Positions 1 to 7,417 of a DNA stretch of 64,000 nucleotides are shown here, piece after piece. The translations under genes were made by a program, and so were the position numbers. Positions within the stretch are counted from its first letter, which is position 1. Each line of letters starts with the position of its first letter. The notes under the pieces are model-generated. The model was not told where the DNA came from and did no database searches. It saw nothing but the letters and a program-made list of their open reading frames with translations. Source of the DNA: Sphingomonas natans (lineage in GTDB: Bacteria > Pseudomonadota > Alphaproteobacteria > Sphingomonadales > Sphingomonadaceae); NCBI RefSeq assembly GCF_030546695.1, contig NZ_JAUOTP010000011.1, forward strand, positions 62,001-126,000. Direction: 5' to 3'.

Positions 1-637
1 GCGCCGTGACGAGCTTGGTCGTGCCGCTGACGGGCGACTGGACCGAGGCGATCTCGGTCCAGGCCGCGTTCGTGGCGGTGACGCTGCCCGTACCGGTCGC
101 GGCGGGTGCGGAGACGAGCATCTGGACGGGTCCGGCGACGGCATTGCCGTTGGCATCCTTGCCGTCCCAGCTCCAGTTGACCGCGCCGGCATCGTGCGCG
201 CCGAGATCGGACTGGTGGACGATCTGGCCGCTCGAATCGAGCAAGGTGAGCTTCACGTCGCTCGCCGCATCCGGCAGCGTGATCTCGCCCGCAAAGGCGC
301 CGTTCGAGGCGGCGGCGGCGATATCGGATTGCACGAGCGCGGCATGTCCGACCCAGTTGGACGCGCTGCCGAAGCGGCTGGCGGCGATATTGTCCGCCAT
401 CGACGACAGCGTCGTGTTCATCTGGGTCGTGCCGGCGACCTGGCTGAAGGTCGCCATCTGCTGGACCATCTGGTTGTTGTCCATCGGCGCGGTCGGGTCC
501 TGCATCGTCATCTGCGTCGTGAGCAGCTTGAGGAAGCCGGCCTGGTCGATCGTGCTGTTCGACTTGGTCGCCGTCGTGGACGCGGACGCGCTGTTCGAGA
601 GCGAATCCAGATAGCTGTTACCGGTGGATATGGTCAT
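1..637 (-). CDS. flgD: Flagellar hook assembly scaffold FlgD (C-terminus outside window)
   Basis: FlgD caps the growing hook and is needed for polymerisation of FlgE. The visible 212 residues start MTISTGNSYL and contain the FlgD N-terminal pattern around residues 30-60 (FLKLLTTQM, then DPTAPMDNNQM and QMATFSQV). A FlgD Ig-like region follows, with the WSWDGKDANGN motif. The gene runs off the left edge, so the last residues and stop are not seen. Its ATG overlaps the flgC stop codon by four bases (ATGA), which implies translational coupling in a flgB-flgC-flgD operon. The ATG at 637 was preferred because it fits that overlap. Confidence 0.95.
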   Translation of the reverse strand, partial: MTISTGNSYLDSLSNSASASTTATKSNSTIDQAGFLKLLTTQMTMQDPTAPMDNNQMVQQMATFSQVAGTTQMNTTLSSMADNIAASRFGSASNWVGHAALVQSDIAAAASNGAFAGEITLPDAASDVKLTLLDSSGQIVHQSDLGAHDAGAVNWSWDGKDANGNAVAGPVQMLVSAPAATGTGSVTATNAAWTEIASVQSPVSGTTKLVTA

Positions 638-1038
638 TTTTCGAGCCTCAGCGTGTCGAGGGTCAGCGACTTGGAGGTCTGCAGAACCTGGACGTTGTTT
701 TGATATTGGCGGGCGGTTTCCATCATCTCGACGAGCTCGGCGGCGCTATCGACGCCCGCCTCCCAGACATTGCCGTCCTTGTCGGCGAGCGGATTGCCCG
801 GATCGTGGCGCTGGGTGGGCTCGGTCTGGCTGGCGACGACCTGCGTGACGCCGACCGTGGCGGTGCCGGCCTGCCCGCCGATCGTTTTGAAGACCGGCTT
901 CAGCGCGCGGAACGCATCGGCCTTGTTGGTCGAGACCGAATTGGCGTTGGCGAGGTTCGACGCGGCGGTCGACAGCCGCACGAGCTGCGCCGACATGGCG
1001 CGGCCCGAAATGTCGAACACGGAAAGATTGTTCGCCAT
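634..1038 (-). CDS. flgC: Flagellar basal-body proximal rod protein FlgC
   Basis: FlgC is a 134-residue rod subunit, the usual family length. The N-terminal rod signature is plain (SGRAMSAQLVRLSTAASNLA, then NANS), and the C-terminal heptad helix VEMMETARQYQNNVQVLQTS is typical of rod and hook axial proteins. It is secreted by the flagellar type III apparatus and has no Sec signal. It lies 3 bp downstream of flgB and overlaps flgD, so the three form one leftward operon probably driven by the sigma-54 promoter at 1485-1499. Confidence 0.96.
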   Translation of the reverse strand: MANNLSVFDISGRAMSAQLVRLSTAASNLANANSVSTNKADAFRALKPVFKTIGGQAGTATVGVTQVVASQTEPTQRHDPGNPLADKDGNVWEAGVDSAAELVEMMETARQYQNNVQVLQTSKSLTLDTLRLEK

Positions 1039-1041
1039 CTC

Positions 1042-1404
1042 TTATTCTCCCCGCAGCGCGGTCATGACCGTGCCGATGCGCCCCTGCAGGAAGGAGAGCG
1101 TCGCACGATATTGGACGGCATTTTCGGCGAAGAGCGTCTGCTCGGTCGACAGCTCGACGGTGTTGCCGTCGAGGCTCGCCTGGAGCGGCACGCGATAGCC
1201 GGTCGAATCCTCGATCGCGCCGTCGACATTCGTGCCGGTGTCCTGCGCGGTGCTCGCCGCGGCGAGCGCCTTCTGGAAATCGAAATCCTTCGCCTTGTAA
1301 TTGGGCGTCGCGGCGTTCGCGATGTTGGAGGCCAGCATCGCCATGCGTTGCGAGCGGAGCGCCAGCGCGTTTCCGTGAACGCCGAAGAGCGGATCGTCAG
1401 CCAT
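1042..1404 (-). CDS. flgB: Flagellar basal-body rod protein FlgB
   Basis: FlgB is the rod protein that forms the base of the axial structure. The 120-residue product has the family N-terminus (FGVHGNALALRSQRMAMLAS followed by NIANAATPNYKAKDFDF) and a C-terminal helix with EQTLFAENAVQYRATLSFLQ. Length and both terminal helices agree with FlgB. It is the first gene of flgBCD. About 80 bp upstream of its ATG is a perfect sigma-54 -24/-12 match. Two palindromic 18-mers lie a further 50-100 bp upstream, in the divergent region shared with the motA-like gene. Confidence 0.96.
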   Translation of the reverse strand: MADDPLFGVHGNALALRSQRMAMLASNIANAATPNYKAKDFDFQKALAAASTAQDTGTNVDGAIEDSTGYRVPLQASLDGNTVELSTEQTLFAENAVQYRATLSFLQGRIGTVMTALRGE

Positions 1405-1484
1405 CTTTGTCCCTTCTTGTCGCTAAAGACCGGCGCCAACCGGTCGTGAACAGTCATGGCCACAGGGCCCTCGCAGACCTCGTT

Positions 1485-1499
1485 GCAAACGGCGTGCCA
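1485..1499 (-). promoter_or_regulatory. Sigma-54 (RpoN) promoter for flgBCD
   Basis: Read on the minus strand the sequence is TGGCACGCCGTTTGC. It matches the -24/-12 consensus TGGCACG-N4-TTGC exactly, with GG and GC separated by ten bases. The predicted start is about 12 bp downstream, giving a leader of roughly 70 nt to the flgB ATG. Sigma-54 promoters are standard for middle flagellar genes in many alphaproteobacteria. Confidence 0.88.
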
Positions 1500-1550
1500 G
1501 TTGCGCGCCGGACGCCTCGTGCCGGCTGAAACGGGGGTTTCGGAGGCCTG

Positions 1551-1588
1551 CCGGCAAGTTTTTGCCGGTGCCGGCAGATTTTTGCCGG
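1551..1588. promoter_or_regulatory. Pair of 18-bp palindromes, probable flagellar enhancer
   Basis: Two palindromes of the form CCGGCAR-N4-TTGCCGG occupy 1551-1568 and 1571-1588, with centres 20 bp apart (about two helical turns). They lie 52-103 bp upstream of the flgB sigma-54 promoter, a normal distance for an enhancer-binding protein. The same motif recurs as a pair upstream of flhA. It resembles, from memory, the ftr sites bound by Caulobacter FlbD. The binding protein is inferred, not seen. Confidence 0.7.
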
Positions 1589-1610
1589 GTGGATTCGGGC
1601 GGGACGGTGG

Positions 1611-2297
1611 ATGGGCGGTGCGTTGACTATTCTCGCCTGGTTCGATCCCCAGGCGTTCGCTCTCGTCGTCGGTGGATCCTTGCTCGTCGGCTGCCTGCGC
1701 GCGACGCGCAGCGAGATTGCGGGCGCGTTCGCCGCATTCGGCCCGCTGCTGCGCGCGAATCCCGAGGCCGATGCCGACGCCGCGCGCCGCGCCGTCAGCC
1801 GCGCGCACGCCATCGCCGAGACCAAGAGCATCGTCTGCGTCGATCGCATCGCCACGACCGGGCGCTTCCTCGCCGAGGCGGTGCGCCGGCTTTCGGACGC
1901 GCGTTCCAGCGTCGAGTTCGCGATCTGGGCGGACGAGGCGCTCGATGCGCGCCGCCGCCGCCATGCCGGCGTCGCGGCCTTCTGGCGCGCGATCGCCGAC
2001 ACCGCGCCGGCGATGGGCATGATCGCGACCGTGCTCGGCCTGATCAGCATGTTCCGCCAGATGGAGGACGCCTCCAAGATCGGCGCGCCGATGGCGAGCG
2101 CGCTCGTCGCGACCCTGCTGGGGCTCGTCGTCTCGAACATCTTCGCCGGGCCGATCGCGGACCGGCTCGAGCGTCTGTCGGCGGCCGAGCTCGCCTGGCA
2201 GGAGCGGACCTTCGCGCATTTCAAGACGATCGCGCGCGCCGAGCTGGATCAGGCGATCGGCCTGCAGCGCAGCCTCGCGCGCAGCCTCGCCCGATGA
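1611..2297 (+). CDS. MotA/TolQ/ExbB-family proton-channel protein, shortened stator-like subunit
   Basis: This 228-residue protein aligns with MotA/PomA from the second membrane helix onward. It has DPQAFALVVGGSLLVG near residues 12-27, then a cytoplasmic charged stretch. Two membrane helices follow, around residues 130-150 (APAMGMIATVLGLISMF) and 163-182 (ASALVATLLGLVVSNIF). The first MotA helix seems absent, because only about ten residues precede helix 2. It is followed 10 bp later by a MotB-like gene and sits inside a flagellar cluster, so a stator role is likely. TolQ/ExbB-type function is the alternative. The start at 1611 was taken because no upstream in-frame extension with a good start is evident. 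Confidence 0.75.
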   Translation: MGGALTILAWFDPQAFALVVGGSLLVGCLRATRSEIAGAFAAFGPLLRANPEADADAARRAVSRAHAIAETKSIVCVDRIATTGRFLAEAVRRLSDARSSVEFAIWADEALDARRRRHAGVAAFWRAIADTAPAMGMIATVLGLISMFRQMEDASKIGAPMASALVATLLGLVVSNIFAGPIADRLERLSAAELAWQERTFAHFKTIARAELDQAIGLQRSLARSLAR

Positions 2298-2307
2298 GAA
2301 GCGGGTC

Positions 2308-2760
2308 ATGAAGGCGATCAGCGCGCGCTGGGCGGTCAGCTTCGCCGATCTGTGCCTGCTGCTGCTCGGATTCCTGATCCTCGCGCAGGCAAAGCCCGAC
2401 CGCGCCAAGCTCGCCGCGGGCATGCCAGATGCGCCGAGCGCGCCGCCGCCCGAGGCCGCGCAACTGATCGCGGGCCGCCTGTTCGAGCCCGGCGAGGCGC
2501 TGCTGACACAAGCCGGCCGCGCGCAGATTGCCGCCTTTGCGGCGCGCGCCGGCACCGGCAGCAAGGGTGCGCGCATTCGTCTCGAAAGCCTCGGCGCGGA
2601 TCGTGCGACGAGCCGGCTCGACGCATGGGAGCTCGCCGCCGCGCGCGCCGCCGCCGTCGCCCGCGCGCTCGTGTCCGACGGCATCGGCGAGGAGCGGATC
2701 CTGCTTGCGATCGACCGCACCGAAGGCCGGCCTCAGCGTCTGTCGCTCGTCGCAGAATAG
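2308..2760 (+). CDS. MotB-like stator protein with short periplasmic domain
   Basis: The 150-residue product has a single N-terminal membrane helix reading WAVSFADLCLLLLGFLIL. An aspartate at residue 14 sits at the position of the proton-carrying Asp of MotB. The rest is periplasmic and looks like a reduced OmpA/MotB peptidoglycan-binding domain (AWELAAARAAAVARALVSDG, then IGEERI). It is about half the length of E. coli MotB, and the usual NxxLSxxRA motif is only partly conserved. It lies 10 bp after the MotA-like gene, and the two are presumably co-translated as a channel pair. Confidence 0.75.
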   Translation: MKAISARWAVSFADLCLLLLGFLILAQAKPDRAKLAAGMPDAPSAPPPEAAQLIAGRLFEPGEALLTQAGRAQIAAFAARAGTGSKGARIRLESLGADRATSRLDAWELAAARAAAVARALVSDGIGEERILLAIDRTEGRPQRLSLVAE

Positions 2761-2768
2761 ATCCGGAC

Positions 2769-2895
2769 CGCTCACCCTGAGGAGGGGACTGAGCGAAGCG
2801 CAGCGGAGACGAAGGCATCTCGAAGGACCTGCATCGTCATACCCGACCTTCGAGACGCCACTTCGGCAGGCTCAGCGGCCCCTCAAGATGAGCGG
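2769..2895. repeat. Dispersed intergenic repeat, family A copy 1
   Basis: This is an imperfect inverted repeat with outer arms CGCTCACCCTGAGGAG and CCTCAAGATGAGCG and inner CGAAGG/CCTTCG arms. The same organisation recurs at 57029-57147 and 61100-61198. It lies between the motB-like gene and flgA and could fold in RNA. Confidence 0.85.
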
Positions 2896-2929
2896 TGGCG
2901 ACAGGATGAGTGCAGGAGACAGCCGCAAT

Positions 2930-2944
2930 TGGCACACATCATGC
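2930..2944 (+). promoter_or_regulatory. Sigma-54 promoter for flgA
   Basis: TGGCACACATCATGC keeps the TGGCAC block and the terminal GC with exact ten-base spacing. It departs from consensus only at two weak positions. The predicted start falls at about 2956, only two bases before the flgA ATG, so the transcript would be nearly leaderless. Confidence 0.65.
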
Positions 2945-2957
2945 TTGGTGCGTAAGC

Positions 2958-3524
2958 ATGAGATCCATTTTCCCCCTCCTGCCGCTGCTGGCGATCGCCA
3001 CGCCGGCTGCCGCTGCGCCCTTCCAGAATCTGGAGGCGCTGGAATCGCGGCTTATCAACGCGCTCGGTGCCGGCGTCGGCGAGCCCGGCGGACTGGCCAC
3101 GCCGATCGATCGGCGGATGAAGCTCGCCACCTGCCCCCAGCCGGTGACGATCGATCCGCCGGTGATGGGTGCGGTCGCGCTGCGCTGCCCGGCGATCGGC
3201 TGGCGGATCCGCGTGCCGCTCCAGCGCCTGCAGGGCGCAGCCCCGGCCTCCTATAGCGCTCGCGCGCAGGGAGCGGGCGGCTATGCCGCGATGGCGCAGC
3301 CGGCGGCCGCGAAAGCGGCGCCGGTCGTACGGCGCGGCGATCCCGTCGATCTCATCGCCGAGACGGGCGGCTTCAGCGTCAGCGTGACCGCGACGGCGCA
3401 GGAAGATGGCGCACCGGGGTCGCGAATTCGGGTGAAAACCGATAAGGGCGATCATCCGCAGGGCCAGATATTGTTCGCCGAGGTGATCGATGCGGGCCGC
3501 GTGCGATTACCAGGATTTAACTGA
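2958..3524 (+). CDS. flgA: Flagellar P-ring assembly chaperone FlgA
   Basis: FlgA is a periplasmic chaperone that helps the P-ring protein FlgI assemble around the rod. The 188-residue product begins MRSIFPLLPLLAIATPAAAA, a clean Sec signal peptide with likely cleavage after AAA. A body of cysteine-containing strands follows (TCPQPV, LRCPAIGWR). The C-terminus is SAF-like with VVRRGDPVDLIAETGGFSVS, then GARIRVKTDKG-type spacing before the end. The ATG at 2958 is chosen because the signal peptide starts there. An upstream in-frame extension would put polar residues before it. Confidence 0.9.
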   Translation: MRSIFPLLPLLAIATPAAAAPFQNLEALESRLINALGAGVGEPGGLATPIDRRMKLATCPQPVTIDPPVMGAVALRCPAIGWRIRVPLQRLQGAAPASYSARAQGAGGYAAMAQPAAAKAAPVVRRGDPVDLIAETGGFSVSVTATAQEDGAPGSRIRVKTDKGDHPQGQILFAEVIDAGRVRLPGFN

Positions 3525-3543
3525 TTGAACTCGGTGCCGTTAT
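3517..3543 (+). promoter_or_regulatory. Sigma-28-like promoter for flgM
   Basis: TTAA and GCCGTTAT are separated by exactly 15 bases, close to the FliA consensus TAAA-N15-GCCGATAA. The site overlaps the flgA stop codon and lies about 50 bp before the flgM start, so flgM may have its own late promoter. Confidence 0.5.
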
Positions 3544-3592
3544 CTCGATCGTGGAACGGAGCGATCGGGCTAGTGCGATGCGAAAGGACGTG

Positions 3593-3871
3593 ATGATGAT
3601 TTCCGCGATCGGCCCCACGGGTACGCAGCGTATGGCGGACATGATCCGCACCAACGGCGCCAAGCCGAACGTCGCCACCGCGCAGGCGGCCGCGACCGGT
3701 GAAACCGTGCCCTCGACGCCCGCCGCTCTGCTCGCCGCCGAGGGCGCGCCGATCGACAGCGACAAGGTCGCCTCGATCAAGGCCGCGCTCGCCGCGGGCA
3801 CCTATGCGATCAACCCGCGCGCGATCGCGGACCGGATGATCGCGCTCGACCTGCCCGGCACCGCACGGTGA
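3593..3871 (+). CDS. flgM: Anti-sigma-28 factor FlgM
   Basis: FlgM holds FliA inactive until the hook is complete and is then exported. The 92-residue product has the diagnostic C-terminal sigma-binding region (IDSDKVASIKAALAAGTYAI, then NPRAIADRMIALD) after a disordered Ala/Thr-rich N-terminus. The start at 3593 was chosen because AAGGA lies five bases upstream. An in-frame ATG at 3578 is possible but lacks such a site. The stop overlaps the GTG start of the flgN-like gene. Its target fliA is in the same cluster at 6547. Confidence 0.9.
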   Translation: MMISAIGPTGTQRMADMIRTNGAKPNVATAQAAATGETVPSTPAALLAAEGAPIDSDKVASIKAALAAGTYAINPRAIADRMIALDLPGTAR

Positions 3872-4188
3872 CCACCGCCGCCGCGCTCGAAGGCCTGATG
3901 GAACGCGAGGAGGCGCTCGTCGCCGCTCTCGACGCGAACGACGTCGGCGGGATCGAGCGCGCGACCTCCGCCATCGGCCAGACGCTGACAGCGATCGTCG
4001 CCACTGCCGGCTGGCACGAGAGCCACGCGCTTGGCGAACGCGTCACGCAGGCGCTCCGCCTCGCCGAAGCCGCCGGCGGCCGCATCCATTATCTGGCCGA
4101 TGCCAATCGTCGCCGGATCGATCGTCTGGTCTCGCTCGCCGGCCAGCCCCGCGCCGAAGCCTATGCGCGCTCGGGGCGCCACGCCTGA
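3868..4188 (+). CDS. FlgN-like flagellar export chaperone
   Basis: This 106-residue, helix-rich protein has a GTG start overlapping the flgM stop (GTGA). Its position directly after flgM matches the flgM-flgN pair of other bacteria. Visible features are an amphipathic N-terminal helix (ALEGLMEREEALVAALDAND), a central helix, and a basic C-terminus with NRRRIDRLVSLAG. FlgN binds FlgK and FlgL for export. FlgN sequences diverge strongly, so the assignment rests on size, helical content and synteny rather than a motif. Confidence 0.65.
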   Translation: MTTAAALEGLMEREEALVAALDANDVGGIERATSAIGQTLTAIVATAGWHESHALGERVTQALRLAEAAGGRIHYLADANRRRIDRLVSLAGQPRAEAYARSGRHA

Positions 4189-4193
4189 GCTGA

Positions 4194-4225
4194 CCGGCAA
4201 AAGCCTGCCGGCAAGATGTTGCCGG
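4194..4225. promoter_or_regulatory. Overlapping palindrome pair upstream of flhA
   Basis: Two copies of the CCGGCAA-N4-YTGCCGG palindrome lie at 4194-4211 and 4208-4225, sharing a central CCGG. They sit about 155-185 bp upstream of the flhA sigma-54 promoter. They repeat the motif at 1551-1588 and suggest one activator controls both promoters. Confidence 0.68.
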
Positions 4226-4379
4226 TCCCGATTTCCTCGACTTCACCGTTATGCTGAACGTGTTTCAGCAGCCATGAACCGCCACCGGCCCCACACGGCA
4301 CGGTGGCGTTTTTCGTTTTGGGCGCGGCCGCGAAACGCGTTCGGATTGACGACCCCACCCCGCCCGATCACGCCCAAAC

Positions 4380-4394
4380 TGGCACGGCCCTTGC
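4380..4394 (+). promoter_or_regulatory. Sigma-54 promoter for flhA-fliA
   Basis: TGGCACGGCCCTTGC is an exact match to TGGCACG-N4-TTGC. The predicted start is near 4406, giving an 18-nt leader that contains the AAGAGGAA ribosome-binding site before the flhA ATG. Confidence 0.88.
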
Positions 4395-4423
4395 TTCGAG
4401 TGAGCGAACGCAAGAGGAATCGA

Positions 4424-6550
4424 ATGGCCACGCAGGCGATCAACAAACGGCTATGGTTGGGCACCGCAAAGGGCGCGATCCTTCCATTAGCCACGCTCAT
4501 GCTCGTCGGACTGATGATCGTGCCGGTGCCGAGCCTCGTGCTCGACATGGGCTTCATCGCCAACATCATGATCAGCCTGGCGGTGCTGATGGTAGCGCTG
4601 AACGCGGAGAAGCCGCTCGACTTCTCGGCTTTCCCGACCGTACTCCTCTTCACGACTTTGTTGCGCCTCGCGCTCAACGTCGCCTCGACGCGCGTCGTGC
4701 TGGTCAACGGGCACACCGGTGCCGCCGCCGCGGGCCATGTCATCGAGGCGTTCGGTGAATTCCTGATCGGCGGCGATTATGCCGTCGGCCTGTTCGTGTT
4801 CGGCATCCTGATGATCATCAACATGGTCGTCATCACCAAGGGCGCCGGCCGCGTCTCCGAAGTCTCGGCGCGCTTCACGCTCGATGCCTTGCCCGGCAAG
4901 CAGATGGCGATCGACGCCGATCTCAATGCCGGCTTGGTCACGCCCGAAGAAGCCAAGCTGCGTCGCCAGGAAGTCGCGACCGAAGCCGATTTCTACGGTT
5001 CGATGGACGGTGCCTCCAAGTTCGTGAAGGGCGATGCCGTCGCCGGCGTGCTGATCCTCGCGATCAACATCCTCGGCGGCCTCGTCCTCGGCGTCGTCAA
5101 TCACAAGATGGCGATCGGCCAGGCCGCCTCGACCTATATCCAGCTCGCGATCGGCGACGCGCTCGTCGCGCAGATCCCCGCGCTCCTGCTCTCGATCGCC
5201 GCCGCCGCGATCGTCACGCGCGTCTCCTCGCCGCTCGACCTTTCCAACCAGATCGTCAGCCAGTTCGGCTCGGCCAAGGCCTGGACGCCGGTCGCCGGCA
5301 TCCTCGGCTTTCTCGGCATCCTGCCGGGCATGCCGCATCTGATCATGATGCCCGCCGCCGGCCTCGCCGGGTTCATCGCCTGGAAGCTGAAGGACGCCCC
5401 CCCGCTCCGCCCCGTCGCCGGCGCACCCGATACCGCGGCCGAGGCCGCCGCCCCGGTCAACCCGTCGCAGATCGGCTGGGACGAGGTCTCCGACGGCGCA
5501 GCGCTCAGCCTGGAGCTCGGCTATGGCCTCATCGGCCTCGTCGACGAGCGCAAGGGCGCCCCGCTCATGGCGCGCATCACCGGCATCCGCCGCCAGCTCA
5601 GCCGCGAACTCGGCTTCGTCGTGCCGCTCGTGCGCGTCCGCGACAATCTGTCGCTCGGGCCGAACAATTACCGGATCAGCGTCGCCGGCGTCGTCGTCGG
5701 CGAGGACGAATGCTGGCCGGACGATCTGCTCGCGCTCGACAGCGGCGATCTGCAGGGCATGGTCGAAGGCCGTGCGGTCAAGGATCCGAGCTTCGGGCTC
5801 GACGCGATCTGGATCCGCCCCGAGCAGCGCGGCGCCGCCGTCGTCGCGGGCTATACGGTCGTCGACGGCTCCACCGTCATCGCCACGCACCTCAACCAGC
5901 TCGTCGCGCACGCCGCCTCCGATCTGTTCGGCATGGACGAGATGCAGAAGCTGCTCGATGCGCTCAAGGAAAGCGCGCCCCAGTTGGTCGCGGGCCTCAC
6001 CCCCAATCCGCTCAGCCTCTCGCAGCTCGCGGGCGTCAGCCGCTCGCTCCTGTCCGAAGGCGTGCCGCTCAAGGATTTCCGCCGCATCGCCGAGGCGATC
6101 GTCGACAGCGCCCGCGAGACGACCGACGCGATCGCGATCGTCGAGCAGGTCCGCAGCCGGATCGGCGCGCTGATCGTCCAGACTGTGGTGCCGGTGCGCA
6201 TGCCGCTGCCCGTTATCACGCTGGATGCCGAGCTGGAGGGCCTGCTCGCCAATGCGGTGCGCGTCGGCGGCAATGCCCACCATCCGTTCGAGCCCGCGCT
6301 TTCCGCGCGCATCGTCGGCGCGGTGACCCAGGCCGCCGCCCCGCTCGTCAACACCGCGTCGCGCTTCGCGATCGTCACCTCGCCGCTCGCGCGCCGTGCG
6401 CTGGCCCGCCTGCTGAAACCCCATCTACCGGAGACGCCGGTGCTGAGCTTCCTCGAAATCCCCGACGGCAAGCCCGTCGAAGTCGTCGCCATCGTCGGCT
6501 CCAACGGAGCCCATAATGCGCTGACGCAACAGCCGGAGATGGCACGATGA
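4424..6550 (+). CDS. flhA: Flagellar type III export gate protein FlhA
   Basis: FlhA forms the nonameric export gate ring. The 708-residue product has about eight N-terminal membrane helices (for example LPLATLMLVGLMIVPVPSLV), the FHIPEP signature region LLRLALNVASTRVVLVNGHT, and a large cytoplasmic C-terminal domain from about residue 350 that docks chaperone-substrate complexes. The length is normal for the family. The ATG at 4424 follows AAGAGGAA and a sigma-54 promoter; the open frame upstream overlaps flgN and is not part of the gene. Its stop overlaps the fliA start (ATGA), so export gate and late sigma factor are translationally coupled. Confidence 0.97.
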   Translation: MATQAINKRLWLGTAKGAILPLATLMLVGLMIVPVPSLVLDMGFIANIMISLAVLMVALNAEKPLDFSAFPTVLLFTTLLRLALNVASTRVVLVNGHTGAAAAGHVIEAFGEFLIGGDYAVGLFVFGILMIINMVVITKGAGRVSEVSARFTLDALPGKQMAIDADLNAGLVTPEEAKLRRQEVATEADFYGSMDGASKFVKGDAVAGVLILAINILGGLVLGVVNHKMAIGQAASTYIQLAIGDALVAQIPALLLSIAAAAIVTRVSSPLDLSNQIVSQFGSAKAWTPVAGILGFLGILPGMPHLIMMPAAGLAGFIAWKLKDAPPLRPVAGAPDTAAEAAAPVNPSQIGWDEVSDGAALSLELGYGLIGLVDERKGAPLMARITGIRRQLSRELGFVVPLVRVRDNLSLGPNNYRISVAGVVVGEDECWPDDLLALDSGDLQGMVEGRAVKDPSFGLDAIWIRPEQRGAAVVAGYTVVDGSTVIATHLNQLVAHAASDLFGMDEMQKLLDALKESAPQLVAGLTPNPLSLSQLAGVSRSLLSEGVPLKDFRRIAEAIVDSARETTDAIAIVEQVRSRIGALIVQTVVPVRMPLPVITLDAELEGLLANAVRVGGNAHHPFEPALSARIVGAVTQAAAPLVNTASRFAIVTSPLARRALARLLKPHLPETPVLSFLEIPDGKPVEVVAIVGSNGAHNALTQQPEMAR

Positions 6551-7290
6551 GCCTCGCCGCTCGCATGGACGAGCCGATCGTCACGACCTATCAGCGCCGC
6601 CCGGCCAAGACCGATGCGGGCCAGCTCGCGCGCAGCCACATGCCGCTCGTCCGCAAGATCGCCTGGCACGTCCATGGCCGCGTCAGCAGCGCGATCGATA
6701 TCGAGGATCTCGTCCAGATCGGCATGGTCGCGCTCGTGGAAGCCGCCAACGGCTATGAGGATCGCGGCCACGCTTTCTCGACCTATGCGTCGATGCGGAT
6801 TCGCGGCGCGATGATCGATCATCTGCGCCGCCACGCGACGATCTGCCGATCGGCGATGGCCAAGCGCAAGGAACTGGGCAAGCAGACCGCCGCGCTGGAA
6901 TCGCAGCTCGGACGGATGCCGACCGAGGCCGAGCTGGCGACGGCGATGGGCCTGAGCCCGTCCGAATATCGCGAGCTGGCCGATAGTGTGATCCAAGTGC
7001 GCCAGGAATCGCTCGACGAGGTCTATTCGGACCAGTCGATGTGGTTCGCCAATGTCGAGGAACGCGCTGACGATGCGCTGGAGCGCGAGCAGCTCGGCCA
7101 AATGCTCGCCGCGCATATTTCCGAACTGCCCGAGCGCGAGGCGCTCGTTCTCCAGCTCTATTTCGTCGAGGAGATGAATCTCGACGAGATCGGCCAGGTG
7201 CTCAATGTCGGCGCCGCGCGCATCTGCCAGATCAAGAAGGCCGCGCTCGACAAATTGCGCAATGCGCTGTCCGATCGGGACGACGACTGA
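6547..7290 (+). CDS. fliA: RNA polymerase sigma factor FliA (sigma-28)
   Basis: This is the sigma factor for late flagellar genes such as flagellin. The 247-residue product has region 2 (DLVQIGMVALVEAANGYEDR, then FSTYASMRIRGAMIDHLRR), a region 3 (RMPTEAELATAMGLSPSEYR) and a region 4 helix-turn-helix (MNLDEIGQVLNVGAARICQI). Order and size match FliA rather than an ECF factor. It is co-translated with flhA, and its likely inhibitor FlgM is encoded 2.7 kb upstream. A strong hairpin follows the stop codon. Confidence 0.95.
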   Translation: MSLAARMDEPIVTTYQRRPAKTDAGQLARSHMPLVRKIAWHVHGRVSSAIDIEDLVQIGMVALVEAANGYEDRGHAFSTYASMRIRGAMIDHLRRHATICRSAMAKRKELGKQTAALESQLGRMPTEAELATAMGLSPSEYRELADSVIQVRQESLDEVYSDQSMWFANVEERADDALEREQLGQMLAAHISELPEREALVLQLYFVEEMNLDEIGQVLNVGAARICQIKKAALDKLRNALSDRDDD

Positions 7291-7314
7291 GGCGGTCTCC
7301 GCCCGATACGAAAT

Positions 7315-7342
7315 CGGCCGACCGGTAGATACCGGCCGGCCG
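7315..7342 (+). terminator. Strong hairpin after fliA, possible terminator
   Basis: A 13-bp stem with one mismatch (CGGCCGACCGGTA pairing with TACCGGCCGGCCG) closes a two-base loop 24 bp after the fliA stop. There is no T-run, so it may act as a Rho-type or processing boundary rather than a classical intrinsic terminator. Confidence 0.5.
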
Positions 7343-7417
7343 AGGCGGGGACGACAAGGGCGCGTCGTCCCGATGCCGTCCGCGTCCGGCCGGAGCCGGG
7401 GGCGGAGGCTTGATCGA

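Noticed and set aside
1551-1588. Reading the palindromes themselves as sigma-54 promoters
   Set aside because: The GG-to-GC spacing is nine rather than ten bases and they are symmetric, so an operator or enhancer fits better.
4487-6424. 645-residue minus-strand open frame opposite flhA
   Set aside because: Highly charged, repetitive translation typical of the antisense of a high-G+C gene; flhA on the plus strand is unmistakable.
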